From: Tunturibacter empetritectus | Lineage (GTDB): Bacteria; Acidobacteriota; Terriglobia; Terriglobales; Acidobacteriaceae | Assembly (NCBI RefSeq): GCF_040358985.1 | Contig: NZ_CP132932.1 | Coordinates: forward strand, 4,092,001 to 4,156,000 | Direction: 5' to 3' | Length of the DNA stretch: 64,000 nucleotides | Shown here: positions 25,793-34,772 of the stretch, one piece after another | Layout of the letters: every line of letters begins with the position of its first letter | Position numbering within the stretch: position 1 is the stretch's first letter | Position numbers and translations under genes: made by a program | Notes under the pieces: model-generated | Databases searched by the model: none | Seen by the model: the letters and a program-made list of their open reading frames with translations, nothing else | Told to the model about the DNA's origin: nothing

Positions 25793-26920
25793 CTAAGTAC
25801 GGGGAGAGGGTACCTGCCCCACACCCGTAACCGTCAACGAACGCCCCATCCCCAGCTCCAGCAGCCGCTCCGCCAGAAGGTCATAGTCATGCCGCAGCAC
25901 ATCGCCCTCATGGACAAAGTTGCCCGTCACCGGCTCCACCCCCAGCGCTCGCACTCTCTCCACGTCCGCCACGATCGGCTGCTGCCCCTCACGCGCATAC
26001 TGCTCCAGCTGCCCCGCCGAGATATGCCCCGTATTGATCAGCGCATAGTCGAAGATAGGAATCTTAACCCCACCCGCATGCTGCCTGATCTTCTCGATAT
26101 GCTGAGAGGCCGTTAGCCCCAGCGATTCGTTGGCCTGCGTCATCAGGTTGCACACAAACACCTTGGTAGCGCGCGACTCAGCCAGCGCCTCCGGAATGCC
26201 ACGGACCAGCATGTTCGTAATCAGCGAAGTATAAAGCGACCCCGGCCCCAGCGTGATCAGGTCGGCGTTCGCAATCGCCTCCAGCGTCTCAGGCAGAGGG
26301 TCAGCAGTCTCAGGCTCCAGTCGCAGTTCCACGATGCTGCGTTTACTCGCCGTAATGTTGGTCTCCCCACGCACCAGCGAGCCATCGTCCATATCCGCCG
26401 CCAGGGTCACATTGGTATTTGTAGAAGGGAAGATCTTCCCCCGCGCGGCGAGGATCTGCGAGGACATCTGCACCGCCTGGGCGAAGTCCCCCGTGATGTG
26501 CGAAAGCGCAGCCACAAAGAGATTGCCGAAGCTATGCCCCTCCAGCTCGCCATGCTCGAAGCGATACTGAAACAGCTTCGACAGCAGGTGCTCATCCTCC
26601 GAAAGCGCGACCATGCAATTCCGGATGTCCCCCGGCGGAAGCATCTTGAAGTCCTCGCGCAGCCGCCCGGACGAGCCTCCATCGTCGGTCACCGTCACCA
26701 CCGCCGAAAGCTCCCTAATGATGCAGTGCTCTTCAGGGCAGGGTGGCGTAGGAGCCCGCTCGACCCGCGCAGACTCTCCCAGACGAATCCCTCTCCTCCG
26801 GTCCGGAGTCACCACGTACCGCTTCAGCCCCCGCAGCAGCGTCGACAATCCTGTGCCGCCGCCAATGGCAACCACGCGCAGGTCTTTCTCTTTCGATTCG
26901 GTCAGCTTCCGCAACGACAT
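25793..26920 (-). CDS. YvcK/CofD-like family protein
   Basis: The product has 375 residues. It carries VVAIGGGTGLSTLLRGLKR, AVVTVTDDGGSSGRLRED, LPPGDIRNCMVALS, GHSFGNLF and ITLGPGSLYTSLI, the signatures of the YvcK (UPF0052) family. These bind UDP-sugars and affect cell-wall and central carbon metabolism in Firmicutes; CofD relatives transfer phospholactate. The start at 26920 is chosen because GGGAGAG lies about eight bases upstream; a longer GTG form to 26938 is possible. It is followed by element A. Confidence 0.9.
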   Translation of the reverse strand: MSLRKLTESKEKDLRVVAIGGGTGLSTLLRGLKRYVVTPDRRRGIRLGESARVERAPTPPCPEEHCIIRELSAVVTVTDDGGSSGRLREDFKMLPPGDIRNCMVALSEDEHLLSKLFQYRFEHGELEGHSFGNLFVAALSHITGDFAQAVQMSSQILAARGKIFPSTNTNVTLAADMDDGSLVRGETNITASKRSIVELRLEPETADPLPETLEAIANADLITLGPGSLYTSLITNMLVRGIPEALAESRATKVFVCNLMTQANESLGLTASQHIEKIRQHAGGVKIPIFDYALINTGHISAGQLEQYAREGQQPIVADVERVRALGVEPVTGNFVHEGDVLRHDYDLLAERLLELGMGRSLTVTGVGQVPSPRT

Positions 26921-26980
26921 GCGCAGACTCTCCCACACCAGCCTAAACGAAGCGCTCGTTGGATTGGATTGCAGTCGTAG

Positions 26981-27544
26981 CTATGCTTCGGGATACAGCA
27001 ACTCGGTAAAGCGCGGATCGTCTGCCATATCCTGGAAGTCCGAGTCTGCCCGCGCCTGGATTCTGTTCCGTGGATTCTGCCGGATCGCCTCGGTCAGATG
27101 CTCCAAACAGTGATGCGAATCACCCGTCATACTCGCCAGCACCGCCAGACCATAGAAGGCATAGTCCGCCTTGTCATTCTCCTTCAGGATCAGGTTGAAG
27201 TGCTCCCGGGCATCTTCGTACTGTCCATCGTTCAGCAGAGAGATGGCGTAGTCATATTGTTCTTCGCAGTTGGAGAAGGCATTCTTTCCCTTGGTCATCT
27301 GCTGCGCACACGCCGTCGAGTACATGCGGACCCGGTCGCTCAGTTCGCCTGCGCCTGCAGCCAGCATCTTGTCGAACGCGGCATGGGCTTTGTCGTACTT
27401 TCCATCCTGCATCAGTCGCAGCGCAGCTTCGTAGTGAGCCACCACTTGCGCACGTGCGGTGTCGTTCGTCTGAGGAATGGTTCCAGCGAGGGTACGTGGA
27501 GCACGCTTTGTTGCAGGTACAGTTGCAGTCTTTGTCTGAGCCAT
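26981..27544 (-). CDS. TPR-repeat protein
   Basis: The product has 187 residues. After a basic, Thr/Ala-rich N-tail it has tetratricopeptide-type helices (AQVVAHYEAALRLMQDGKYD, YDYAISLLNDGQYEDAREHF, YAFYGLAVLASMTGD) and a tail of IRQNPRNRIQARADSDFQDM form. This is probably a cytoplasmic adaptor. No signal peptide is seen. The start at 27544 is taken because the alternative at 27550 directly abuts AGGA. It is 60 bp upstream of the YvcK-like gene. Confidence 0.85.
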   Translation of the reverse strand: MAQTKTATVPATKRAPRTLAGTIPQTNDTARAQVVAHYEAALRLMQDGKYDKAHAAFDKMLAAGAGELSDRVRMYSTACAQQMTKGKNAFSNCEEQYDYAISLLNDGQYEDAREHFNLILKENDKADYAFYGLAVLASMTGDSHHCLEHLTEAIRQNPRNRIQARADSDFQDMADDPRFTELLYPEA

Positions 27545-27717
27545 CGTCATTCCTGTCGCCTGAGGCGGTTTCTGAGCATCCCCATTCTAACGGGTACTCA
27601 ATTTGGTTTGTTCTCGTGTCGGTTTTATACGCAGACCTGGCCGTAAGGTCAACCCCACTCCGGTGTAGCGCAACCAAAACCCTCGCTATCGCTCAAAGTC
27701 TCTCACGCCCCGAACGG

Positions 27718-28305
27718 CTACACCCGCCCGTAGACCGCCGGGTTCAACTCAGGGTCGTTATACATCTTCATCTGTCGATACAGCTTAAACCGTCGCCTGC
27801 CTCCAAGCACCTCGCTCCACAGCACATCTAGGCACCCCGCCAGATCGTCCCGCTGCTCCACCAGCAGAGCCAGACGCCCCACATTGCGCGAGCGATGCTC
27901 CTCGGACGCACTCGCCCGCTGCGCCTCCACCCGCGTGTGGTAAATCTTCAACGCCAGAATGGAGAGTCTATCGATCATGAGCCCAGGCGTCTCCGAGTGC
28001 AGGGGAGCCACCGGATCCTGCTCCAGCCGCTCTGTCAGCCACAGATCCATCTTCTCGACCAGATCGTTTCGTTGTTGATTCAATGTGTCGATCGCATGCT
28101 TCACCCGCACGATCTCCGCATCCGGCACTCCGGGAACCCGCGCCTTATCCTCCTCATGCCAGAGCTCGAAGTTAGCCCGGTGCTGCGCCATCGCCAGCGC
28201 CATCAATCCATCAGCCCCCGTCTCGAACGCAACTTCGTTCTCTGTCTCATGCAGGGCCGCCGTCATCTCGTCCTGCATCCGGGTTATCAAAAGTGCATCG
28301 AGCAT
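27718..28305 (-). CDS. DUF4254 family protein
   Basis: The product has 195 residues, mostly helical. Conserved segments are NFELWHEEDKARVPGVPD, IDTLNQQRNDLVEKMDLW and ETPGLMIDRLSILALKIYH. These match DUF4254, a family of unknown function often found with LPS and capsule sugar genes. That context fits here, because a glycosyltransferase lies upstream and heptose genes follow on the other strand. The ATG at 28305 has AGGAGG close upstream. Confidence 0.85.
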   Translation of the reverse strand: MLDALLITRMQDEMTAALHETENEVAFETGADGLMALAMAQHRANFELWHEEDKARVPGVPDAEIVRVKHAIDTLNQQRNDLVEKMDLWLTERLEQDPVAPLHSETPGLMIDRLSILALKIYHTRVEAQRASASEEHRSRNVGRLALLVEQRDDLAGCLDVLWSEVLGGRRRFKLYRQMKMYNDPELNPAVYGRV

Positions 28306-28392
28306 AGGCCTCCTCACAACCAAAGACTTTACCAGTTGCAGAGAGCATTGTTGTAACCACTCGAAGGCAATCGTGAAAGTTAAGTCAGAAGT

Positions 28393-29685
28393 TTATTCAG
28401 TGTCGTCGTCAAGCACGATTGCATAATCCTCATCGCCAAGAGTTCCTTCAATCTTGCTCAGCCATCCCAGCGAACGGCTCACCGGCCACACCGCCCAGGC
28501 TGCCGGAATCGCCCCCGACTCGAACTCGCAAATCAGTACGATCTTCAATTCGCCACTCGGAAGCGCAACCAGCTGCGACTGCGGAATGTCCTGACGATAG
28601 ATCTCAGCGCCGCTCTCATCTTTAACCCCGACGTACCAGAACTCGGCATCGTCAAAAGCCGCAGCAGGCAGTGCAGAGCGATCAAATGTGATCCGCACCA
28701 TCCAGCGAAAGATCTGCCCCGTCCAGTCCTCAGCAGCCTGAGGGTTAGGCGGTTCCCCACCCCGCACGGTGTAATCCTGAGCCTTTCGCAGCTTGAACGA
28801 AAGTCCCGCATAAGCCTCATACTCCTCAAGGCTTCGCGTCGACCCCAATCCATAGCTCTCCACCGGGTGTCCTGCAAGCAGCCGTCGAACCTTCTCCTTA
28901 CTGCGCGAGTCCAATTCATGCCACACACGGCCAGCCTTGTCCGCGTTATCTTCGGTGTGATCGCCCCAATGCTTAGGCGCACTCGGCCTGCCGTAGTCGT
29001 GCCAGACAATCGTCTCCTGCGGATGAAACAGGTCATATCCACTGGTGAAGGCGCGCAGCGTCATCGCCGTCTCCTCCCCCAGAAAATACAAGTCGGGATC
29101 GTATCCAATCTCATCAACAAACTTCCCCGGAGCAAACAAAAATCCCGCCGAAAGAAACCGTGCCCGTCGTGGCTTCGTCAGGTTCTGCCAGTCCGCAATC
29201 GCCAGCGGCTTCATATGCGGAATACCGTCCTCGGTGAATCCCTGAAAGGCCATCTGCAACGGTCCATCCAGCAACACCTCGTTGCCACCCGGAGTAAAAG
29301 GCGAAGCATATGTGCTCAAGATAGGCTTTGCGCTTCCTGTCTGCCCTATCTCGTCGAGCAGCTTCACATCCCAATCCCAGGCAAACCGGCAGTGCGAGTC
29401 CACCTGCAAAAACCAGTCCTCGCCCCGCCACAGCTTCATCACCTCGGACCGCGCCCAGCAGGCTCCTTTACTCTCCCGCCAGTCAACGGCAAGTACTCTG
29501 AAGCAGTCGTCATTGCGAAAGGGAAGCGTATCTTCCTTCGGATCGTGTTGCCAGCAGATCCCAAAGCGCAGCCGTTCGGGATAGCGAGCCTTTACGATGC
29601 AGTCCTCAATCGTAGGAACCAGCTGCGGATCGCGATACGCTGCGATCGAGACAAAGATCAGATGATTCGCTTCATTCAAAGCCAC
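28393..29685 (-). CDS. GlcNAc-type glycosyltransferase (Skp1-like family)
   Basis: The product has 430 residues. The N-terminal half is a GT-A-like domain with IFVSIAAYRDPQLVPTIED, YPERLRFGICWQHDP, EDWFLQVDSHCRFAWDWD (DxH metal site in place of DxD) and YFLGEETAMTLRAFTSGYDLF. This pattern is the GlcNAc (PF11397) family related to the Skp1-modifying enzyme. The last 110 residues are an additional beta-rich domain (TGQIFRWMVRITFD) that could bind the acceptor. It is cytoplasmic. It diverges from the heptosyltransferase, suggesting a joint role in surface glycan assembly. Confidence 0.85.
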   Translation of the reverse strand: MALNEANHLIFVSIAAYRDPQLVPTIEDCIVKARYPERLRFGICWQHDPKEDTLPFRNDDCFRVLAVDWRESKGACWARSEVMKLWRGEDWFLQVDSHCRFAWDWDVKLLDEIGQTGSAKPILSTYASPFTPGGNEVLLDGPLQMAFQGFTEDGIPHMKPLAIADWQNLTKPRRARFLSAGFLFAPGKFVDEIGYDPDLYFLGEETAMTLRAFTSGYDLFHPQETIVWHDYGRPSAPKHWGDHTEDNADKAGRVWHELDSRSKEKVRRLLAGHPVESYGLGSTRSLEEYEAYAGLSFKLRKAQDYTVRGGEPPNPQAAEDWTGQIFRWMVRITFDRSALPAAAFDDAEFWYVGVKDESGAEIYRQDIPQSQLVALPSGELKIVLICEFESGAIPAAWAVWPVSRSLGWLSKIEGTLGDEDYAIVLDDDTE

Positions 29686-29775
29686 GGTCCTCGCCCGATC
29701 AGGCTAACAGGCTCCTCCTACCCCTTTCGTCCTATTTGCCCTAACTCCCGGAACCAAGCAGACTAGACAGAGACA

Positions 29776-30843
29776 ATGGCAACCTCCCCAAAACGGGTCC
29801 TGATCTACCGCCTGGGCAGCCTCGGCGACACCCTCATCGCACTTCCCGCCCTCCACCTCGTAGCCCGTGCCTTCCCACAGGCCGAACGCCGCATCCTCAC
29901 CAACTTTCCCGTCAACGTCAAAGCCCCGCCCGCTGACGCCATCCTCGAAAACAGCGGCCTCGTCCAAGGCTACTTCCGCTACGTCGTCGGCATGCGCAGC
30001 CCACGAGAACTAATCTCCCTCTGGTGGCAGCTCCTGCGCTGGCGCCCAGAGGTCCTGGTCTACATGGGGTCTGCGCGAGGAGTGGAGTCGGCACGCCGCG
30101 ACGAGAAATTCTTCCGTCTTTGTGGAATAAAGCGACTCATCGGCGTCCCCCTCACCGAAGACATGCAGCAGAACCGCTTGGAGCAGCTGACCCAGGCTCT
30201 CGAACCAGAAGGAGCGCGCCTTACCCGCAATCTCGCCGAATTGGGAGACGCGCAACTCGACGACCCTGCAAGCTGGGATCTCCGCCTCACTTCCGCCGAG
30301 CACACCCGCGCCCAAGAAGCTCTCACCCCAGCCGCCGGCCTGCCTGTCATTGCAGTTAGCGTAGGAACCAAAGTCCAGTCGAAAGACTGGGGCCGGGAAA
30401 ACTGGCGCACACTCCTCGAACACATCGCCGCCCTCTATCCCAACCACGCGTTAGCCCTATGCGGAGCCTCCGAAGAGGCCGAAGCCAGCAACTTCGCTGC
30501 GGAAGGTTGGAAGCAAAACTCCACGAAGCGCGTCATCAATCTCTGCGGCGTCCTCACTCCGCGCGAGAGCGCCGCAGTCTTCGCTCAGTCCCAAATCTTC
30601 ATCGGCCACGACAGCGGCCCTATGCACCTCGCCGCAGCCGTCCAAACCCCCTGCGTCGCCATCTTCGCCGCCCGCAACAAGCCTCGCGTCTGGTTTCCTT
30701 ACGGCAAGCAACATCGCGTCGTCTATCACCAAACCGACTGCTGGGGCTGCGGCCTCGAAACCTGCATCGTCGAAAAAAAGAAGTGCCTCACCTCAATCAC
30801 CGTCGACGAGGTGATTACCGAGGTTCGCGCCATCCTCGGCTAG
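29776..30843 (+). CDS. Glycosyltransferase family 9 (ADP-heptose heptosyltransferase)
   Basis: The product has 355 residues and a GT-B fold. The N-terminal PKRVLIYRLGSLGDTLIAL and the C-terminal FIGHDSGPMHLAAAVQTPCV are the family-9 signatures of WaaF/WaaC-like enzymes, and Cys residues near the end (DCWGCGLETCIVEKKKC) recall the conserved Cys-rich tail of heptosyltransferases. It is expected to transfer heptose to lipid A-linked core in the cytoplasm. The next two genes make ADP-heptose, so the assignment is coherent. Confidence 0.9.
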   Translation: MATSPKRVLIYRLGSLGDTLIALPALHLVARAFPQAERRILTNFPVNVKAPPADAILENSGLVQGYFRYVVGMRSPRELISLWWQLLRWRPEVLVYMGSARGVESARRDEKFFRLCGIKRLIGVPLTEDMQQNRLEQLTQALEPEGARLTRNLAELGDAQLDDPASWDLRLTSAEHTRAQEALTPAAGLPVIAVSVGTKVQSKDWGRENWRTLLEHIAALYPNHALALCGASEEAEASNFAAEGWKQNSTKRVINLCGVLTPRESAAVFAQSQIFIGHDSGPMHLAAAVQTPCVAIFAARNKPRVWFPYGKQHRVVYHQTDCWGCGLETCIVEKKKCLTSITVDEVITEVRAILG

Positions 30844-30905
30844 CGGAGAGAAACGCACCTTTACTCAAAGATGCGATGATGATCGGCAGGAGATCTTTTT
30901 CGTAC

Positions 30906-32414
30906 ATGCTGCCCGAACTTCATTCGATCCTGAATCTGCTTGAGGGCGGCTTCAGCCAACTCAAAGTGCTCGTCATCGGCGACATCATGCTCGACCGCTA
31001 CATCCACGGCGAGGTCGAGCGCATCTCCCCCGAGGCCCCCGTCCCAGTCATCCGCCACGCCCAGCGATACGAGCGCGCCGGCGGAGCTGCCAACGTAGCC
31101 ATGAACCTCGCCGGCCTCGGCTGTCAGACCTTCCTCGCCGGCCTCTGGGGAGCGGACTCCGAGCAGGCCGAACTAGCCGCCATCCTTGATCGCGCCGGCA
31201 TCAACACCGCCGGAGTCGTCTCAAGCTCCCTCCCCACCATCTCCAAGACCCGCATCGTCGGCCGCATGCAGCAACTCCTGCGCCTCGACATCGAAAGCCG
31301 CGATCCCGTCCCCGCAGTCGAAGGCCAGCACCTTCAGGAGCGCGCCGTCGAACTCATCGCAAAGGTTCACGCAGTAGTCCTCTCCGACTACGCCAAAGGT
31401 GCCCTGACCCGCTCCCTCAGCGAAGCCGTCATCCGCGCCGCACGCACCGCAGGCATCCCTGTCTTCGCAGACCCCAAGACCCCCGACTTCAGCAAATACT
31501 CCGGCGCCACCACCGTCTGTCCCAATCTCGGCGAACTCTCAGCAGCTACCGGCGTACCCTCTCACCACACCGACGAACTCCTCGCCGCAGCCCAGGCCTT
31601 AGCCACCGAACATGACTTCAAATTCCTCACCGTCACTATGAGCGAGAAGGGAATCACAGTCCTTAGGCCACCGTCGACAGGCAACCCAGGTATCTACCAC
31701 TCACCCGCCCGCGCCCGTGAGGTCTTCGATGTCTCAGGAGCAGGCGACACTGTCATCGCCACCCTCGCCGCCGGCGTCGCGGGTGGGCTGCAGATCGAAA
31801 CCGCAGTCGAACTCGCCAACCTCGCCGCCGGAATCGTAGTTAGCAAAGTAGGCACCGTTCCCATCGCAGCGCATGAGTTGGTAGCAGCCCTCACTCCCAG
31901 CTCCGGACTCACCGCCGGAGAAAAGATCCTTGACCTCGACCGTCTCAAACTCCGCGTAGCCGAGTGGCGCTCCTCCGGCGAGACCATCGTCTTTACCAAC
32001 GGCTGCTTCGATCTCCTCCACGTCGGCCACATCACCCTGCTCGAAGACTGCCGCCGCTTCGGTTCAAAGCTCGTTCTGGGCCTCAACGCAGACGCCTCCG
32101 TCTGCCGTCTCAAAGGCCCAACCCGCCCCATCGTCTCCGAACGGGAACGCGCCCGCGTAATGGCCGCCCTGGCCGCGGTAGACGCCGTGGTCCTCTTTGA
32201 AGAGGACACCCCCCTCGAACTCATCCGCGCGTTACGGCCCAACGTCCTCGTCAAAGGCGGCGACTACACCGTCGAAACTGTGGTCGGCCATGAAGATGTT
32301 CTCGCCTACGGAGGACGAGTCGAGATCGTCCCCACCGTAGAAGGCTTCTCGACCACCAACATCGTAAAAAAGCTAACGGCAAATCCAACCCCGAGCGAGG
32401 AGATTAAGAAGTGA
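30906..32414 (+). CDS. hldE: Bifunctional HldE: heptose-7-P kinase / heptose-1-P adenylyltransferase
   Basis: The product has 502 residues. The N-terminal ribokinase-like kinase domain (about residues 15-325) carries VLVIGDIMLDRYIHGEVERI, ERAGGAANVAMNLAGLG, and the catalytic DVSGAGDTV. The C-terminal nucleotidyltransferase (about 355-495) has FTNGCFDLLHVGHITLLEDC, with the HxGH site. It phosphorylates D-glycero-D-manno-heptose 7-phosphate and then makes ADP-heptose. The frame is open much further upstream over the preceding gene, so the start is uncertain: 30906 has AGGAG 13 bases away, and 30876 is an alternative. It overlaps hldD by four bases (GTGA). Confidence 0.95.
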   Translation: MLPELHSILNLLEGGFSQLKVLVIGDIMLDRYIHGEVERISPEAPVPVIRHAQRYERAGGAANVAMNLAGLGCQTFLAGLWGADSEQAELAAILDRAGINTAGVVSSSLPTISKTRIVGRMQQLLRLDIESRDPVPAVEGQHLQERAVELIAKVHAVVLSDYAKGALTRSLSEAVIRAARTAGIPVFADPKTPDFSKYSGATTVCPNLGELSAATGVPSHHTDELLAAAQALATEHDFKFLTVTMSEKGITVLRPPSTGNPGIYHSPARAREVFDVSGAGDTVIATLAAGVAGGLQIETAVELANLAAGIVVSKVGTVPIAAHELVAALTPSSGLTAGEKILDLDRLKLRVAEWRSSGETIVFTNGCFDLLHVGHITLLEDCRRFGSKLVLGLNADASVCRLKGPTRPIVSERERARVMAALAAVDAVVLFEEDTPLELIRALRPNVLVKGGDYTVETVVGHEDVLAYGGRVEIVPTVEGFSTTNIVKKLTANPTPSEEIKK

Positions 32415-33391
32415 TCATCGTCACCGGCGGAGCAGGCTTCATCGGCAGCAACCTCATCCAGCAGCTCAACCGCGCAGGCGAACGCAACATCCTGCTGGTG
32501 GACAACCTCGCTCCCGCCCCCAACCTCACCGGCCCCAAGTTCCTCAATCTCGCCGGAGCCGAATACGCCGACTACATGGACAAGCGCGAGTTCCGCGCCG
32601 CACTCAAAGCCGGTGACTTCGAGAACACGCGAATCCGAGCCATCCTCCATCAGGGCGCCTGTTCCAACACCCTCGAAGACGACGGCCGATACATGATGGA
32701 CAACAACTTCACCTACTCCAAAGAGTTGTTGCACTTCGCCCTTGAACGTAAGGTTCCCCTCGTCTACGCCTCCACCGCCGCCGTCTACGGAGCCAGCACG
32801 AGCTTCACCGAACTCCCCGCCAACGAGCGTCCTCTCAACGTCTACGGCTACTCGAAGCTTGTCTTCGACAACTATGTCCGCCGCCATCTTCACGATATGA
32901 AGTGCACCGTCGTCGGCCTCCGCTACTTCAACGTCTACGGCCCACGCGAGCAGCACAAAGGCCGCATGGCCAGCGTCATACACCACTTCACCCGTCAGCT
33001 CAAAGACACCGGCGCCATCCGCATGTTCGAGGGCTCAGGCGGCTACGCCGACGGCGAACAGCGTCGCGACTTCGTCTTCGTCAAAGACCTCGCCCGCATC
33101 AACATGTTCTTCGCCGGCCTCCTACCCGAAAGCCCTAAAAAGCCCATCCACGCCGTCGTCAACGCAGGCACCGGCGAAGCCCGCACCTTCAAAGCCGTAG
33201 CCGAATCGCTCATGCAGGTACACGGCCAGGGCAACATCGAATACATTCCATTCCCCGGCGACCTCAAAAACCGTTACCAGCACTACACCCAGGCCGATAT
33301 CTCAGGTCTCCGCGCCGCCGGATATACCGCGCCCTTCACCACCCTCGAGGATGGCGTAAAGCAAACCTTCGCAGAGGAGCCCGCGTCCTAG
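32411..33391 (+). CDS. hldD: ADP-L-glycero-D-manno-heptose 6-epimerase HldD
   Basis: The product has 326 residues and belongs to the short-chain dehydrogenase superfamily. It has NADP-binding IIVTGGAGFIGSNLIQQL, the catalytic Ser/Tyr/Lys set in ASTAAVYGASTS and LNVYGYSKLVFDNY, and RYFNVYGPREQHKGRMAS near the substrate site. It converts the D,D- to the L,D-heptose form, the last step before transfer to the core. The GTG start overlaps the HldE stop. Isomerase GmhA and phosphatase GmhB are not in the window. Confidence 0.95.
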   Translation: MIIVTGGAGFIGSNLIQQLNRAGERNILLVDNLAPAPNLTGPKFLNLAGAEYADYMDKREFRAALKAGDFENTRIRAILHQGACSNTLEDDGRYMMDNNFTYSKELLHFALERKVPLVYASTAAVYGASTSFTELPANERPLNVYGYSKLVFDNYVRRHLHDMKCTVVGLRYFNVYGPREQHKGRMASVIHHFTRQLKDTGAIRMFEGSGGYADGEQRRDFVFVKDLARINMFFAGLLPESPKKPIHAVVNAGTGEARTFKAVAESLMQVHGQGNIEYIPFPGDLKNRYQHYTQADISGLRAAGYTAPFTTLEDGVKQTFAEEPAS

Positions 33392-33483
33392 CAGTTCTGC
33401 TCCTTCGCAAAAACAGATACTCTAACCGAGCCTGAGATTCTCGACAGGCAATCAATCTGTGCCAGCCAACCACAGGAGCCAGT

Positions 33484-34695
33484 GTGACTGATACGCAACG
33501 AATGCCCACGATTCTCTGCATCAGCACCTACGAGAAGGGTCAGCCTTTTCTGAAAGAGGCCGCACGTCTCGGCGCCAGCGTTCTCCTGCTCACCGTTGAA
33601 AAACTCGAACACGCCGACTGGCCCCGCGAGTCCCTCACCAAGCTCATCACCATGCCGGAGAAGCTAACCCCCGAGCAGGTCTTAAACACAGTTACCTTTC
33701 TCGCACGCACCAACCCCATCGACCGCATCGTCGCTCTGGATGAGTTTGACCTCGAAGTAGCCGCCCTCCTCCGCGAACACATGCGCCTCCCCGGAATGGG
33801 CGAATCTCTCACCCGAAACTTTCGCGACAAGCTCGCCATGCGCGTCAGCGCCAAACAAAAAGGCATCCCCGTCCCAGAGTTCACCGGAGTCTTCCACCAC
33901 GATGATCTCCGCACCTTTCTCCACAACGTCCCTGGACCATGGTTGCTAAAACCCCGCACCAACGCCTCCGCTATAGGCATCCGCAAGATCGAGTCGCCGG
34001 ACGCCCTATGGCCCATCCTCGACGAGCTAGGCGATCTGCAGTCACACTACGTCCTCGAGCGCTTCGTCCCCGGCGAGATCTTTCACATGGAAGGCGTCAC
34101 CTGGAACGGCAAGGTACTCTTCGGCGCCCCCTACAAGTACGGCAAGCCGCCAATGCAGACGATGCACCAGGGAGGCATCTTCAGCACACGAGCCATCGAC
34201 AGGGAATCGAGCGACGCCATCGCCCTCGGCACAATCCACAAACAGGTGATCGAATCCCTCGGCCTCGTCTCCGGCGTCACCCACACCGAGTTCATCAAAT
34301 CACAAGCTGACGGCAGCTTCTACTTCCTCGAAACCGCAGCCCGCGTCGGGGGCGCCCACATCGCAGACGTCGTCGAGTTCGCCTCAGGCATCAACCCTTG
34401 GGTCGAGTGGGCAAGAATCGAAGTAGCCACGCTCCTCAACATGGACTACACCTTGCCGAATCTAAATCACCAATATGCTGGCAGCGTCATCTGCCTCGCA
34501 CGGCAGGATCATCCCGACACCAGCAGCTACGATGCACCCGAGATCGTTCACCGTCTCAATCGTCATCATCACGCCGGTCTCATCCTCCGCGCCGACTCTG
34601 CCGAACGCGTCGAAGAACTGATCGGCCAATACACCAGTCGCTTTCTCGAAGACTTCTGCGCCGTCGTGCCCCCACCAGACAAGCCGACGGCATAA
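33484..34695 (+). CDS. ATP-grasp family enzyme
   Basis: The product has 403 residues. It has an ATP-grasp core: PEFTGVFHHDD, PWLLKPRTNASAIGIRKIE (the nucleotide-binding Lys and the Ser/Gly loop), HYVLERFVPGEIFHMEGV, and the metal-binding end FYFLETAARVGGAHIAD. The N-terminal pre-ATP-grasp domain starts PTILCISTYEKGQPFL. The carboxylate substrate and product are not predictable; peptide-like ligation or sugar-nucleotide modification are both possible. The GTG start lies 92 bp after hldD. It is convergent with the gene at 34773. Confidence 0.85.
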   Translation: MTDTQRMPTILCISTYEKGQPFLKEAARLGASVLLLTVEKLEHADWPRESLTKLITMPEKLTPEQVLNTVTFLARTNPIDRIVALDEFDLEVAALLREHMRLPGMGESLTRNFRDKLAMRVSAKQKGIPVPEFTGVFHHDDLRTFLHNVPGPWLLKPRTNASAIGIRKIESPDALWPILDELGDLQSHYVLERFVPGEIFHMEGVTWNGKVLFGAPYKYGKPPMQTMHQGGIFSTRAIDRESSDAIALGTIHKQVIESLGLVSGVTHTEFIKSQADGSFYFLETAARVGGAHIADVVEFASGINPWVEWARIEVATLLNMDYTLPNLNHQYAGSVICLARQDHPDTSSYDAPEIVHRLNRHHHAGLILRADSAERVEELIGQYTSRFLEDFCAVVPPPDKPTA

Positions 34696-34772
34696 GTCTG
34701 GCGAATCCCATTCGGAACGTCTCCGCAAAAAAGGAGGGTTCGAAACAGGATGCACTCCTGAACAGCCCGTAA

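Noticed and set aside
30459..30905. Long N-terminal extension of HldE
   Set aside because: It overlaps the end of the heptosyltransferase gene in another frame, and its translation is Arg/Ser/Pro-rich; the kinase domain starts after 30906.
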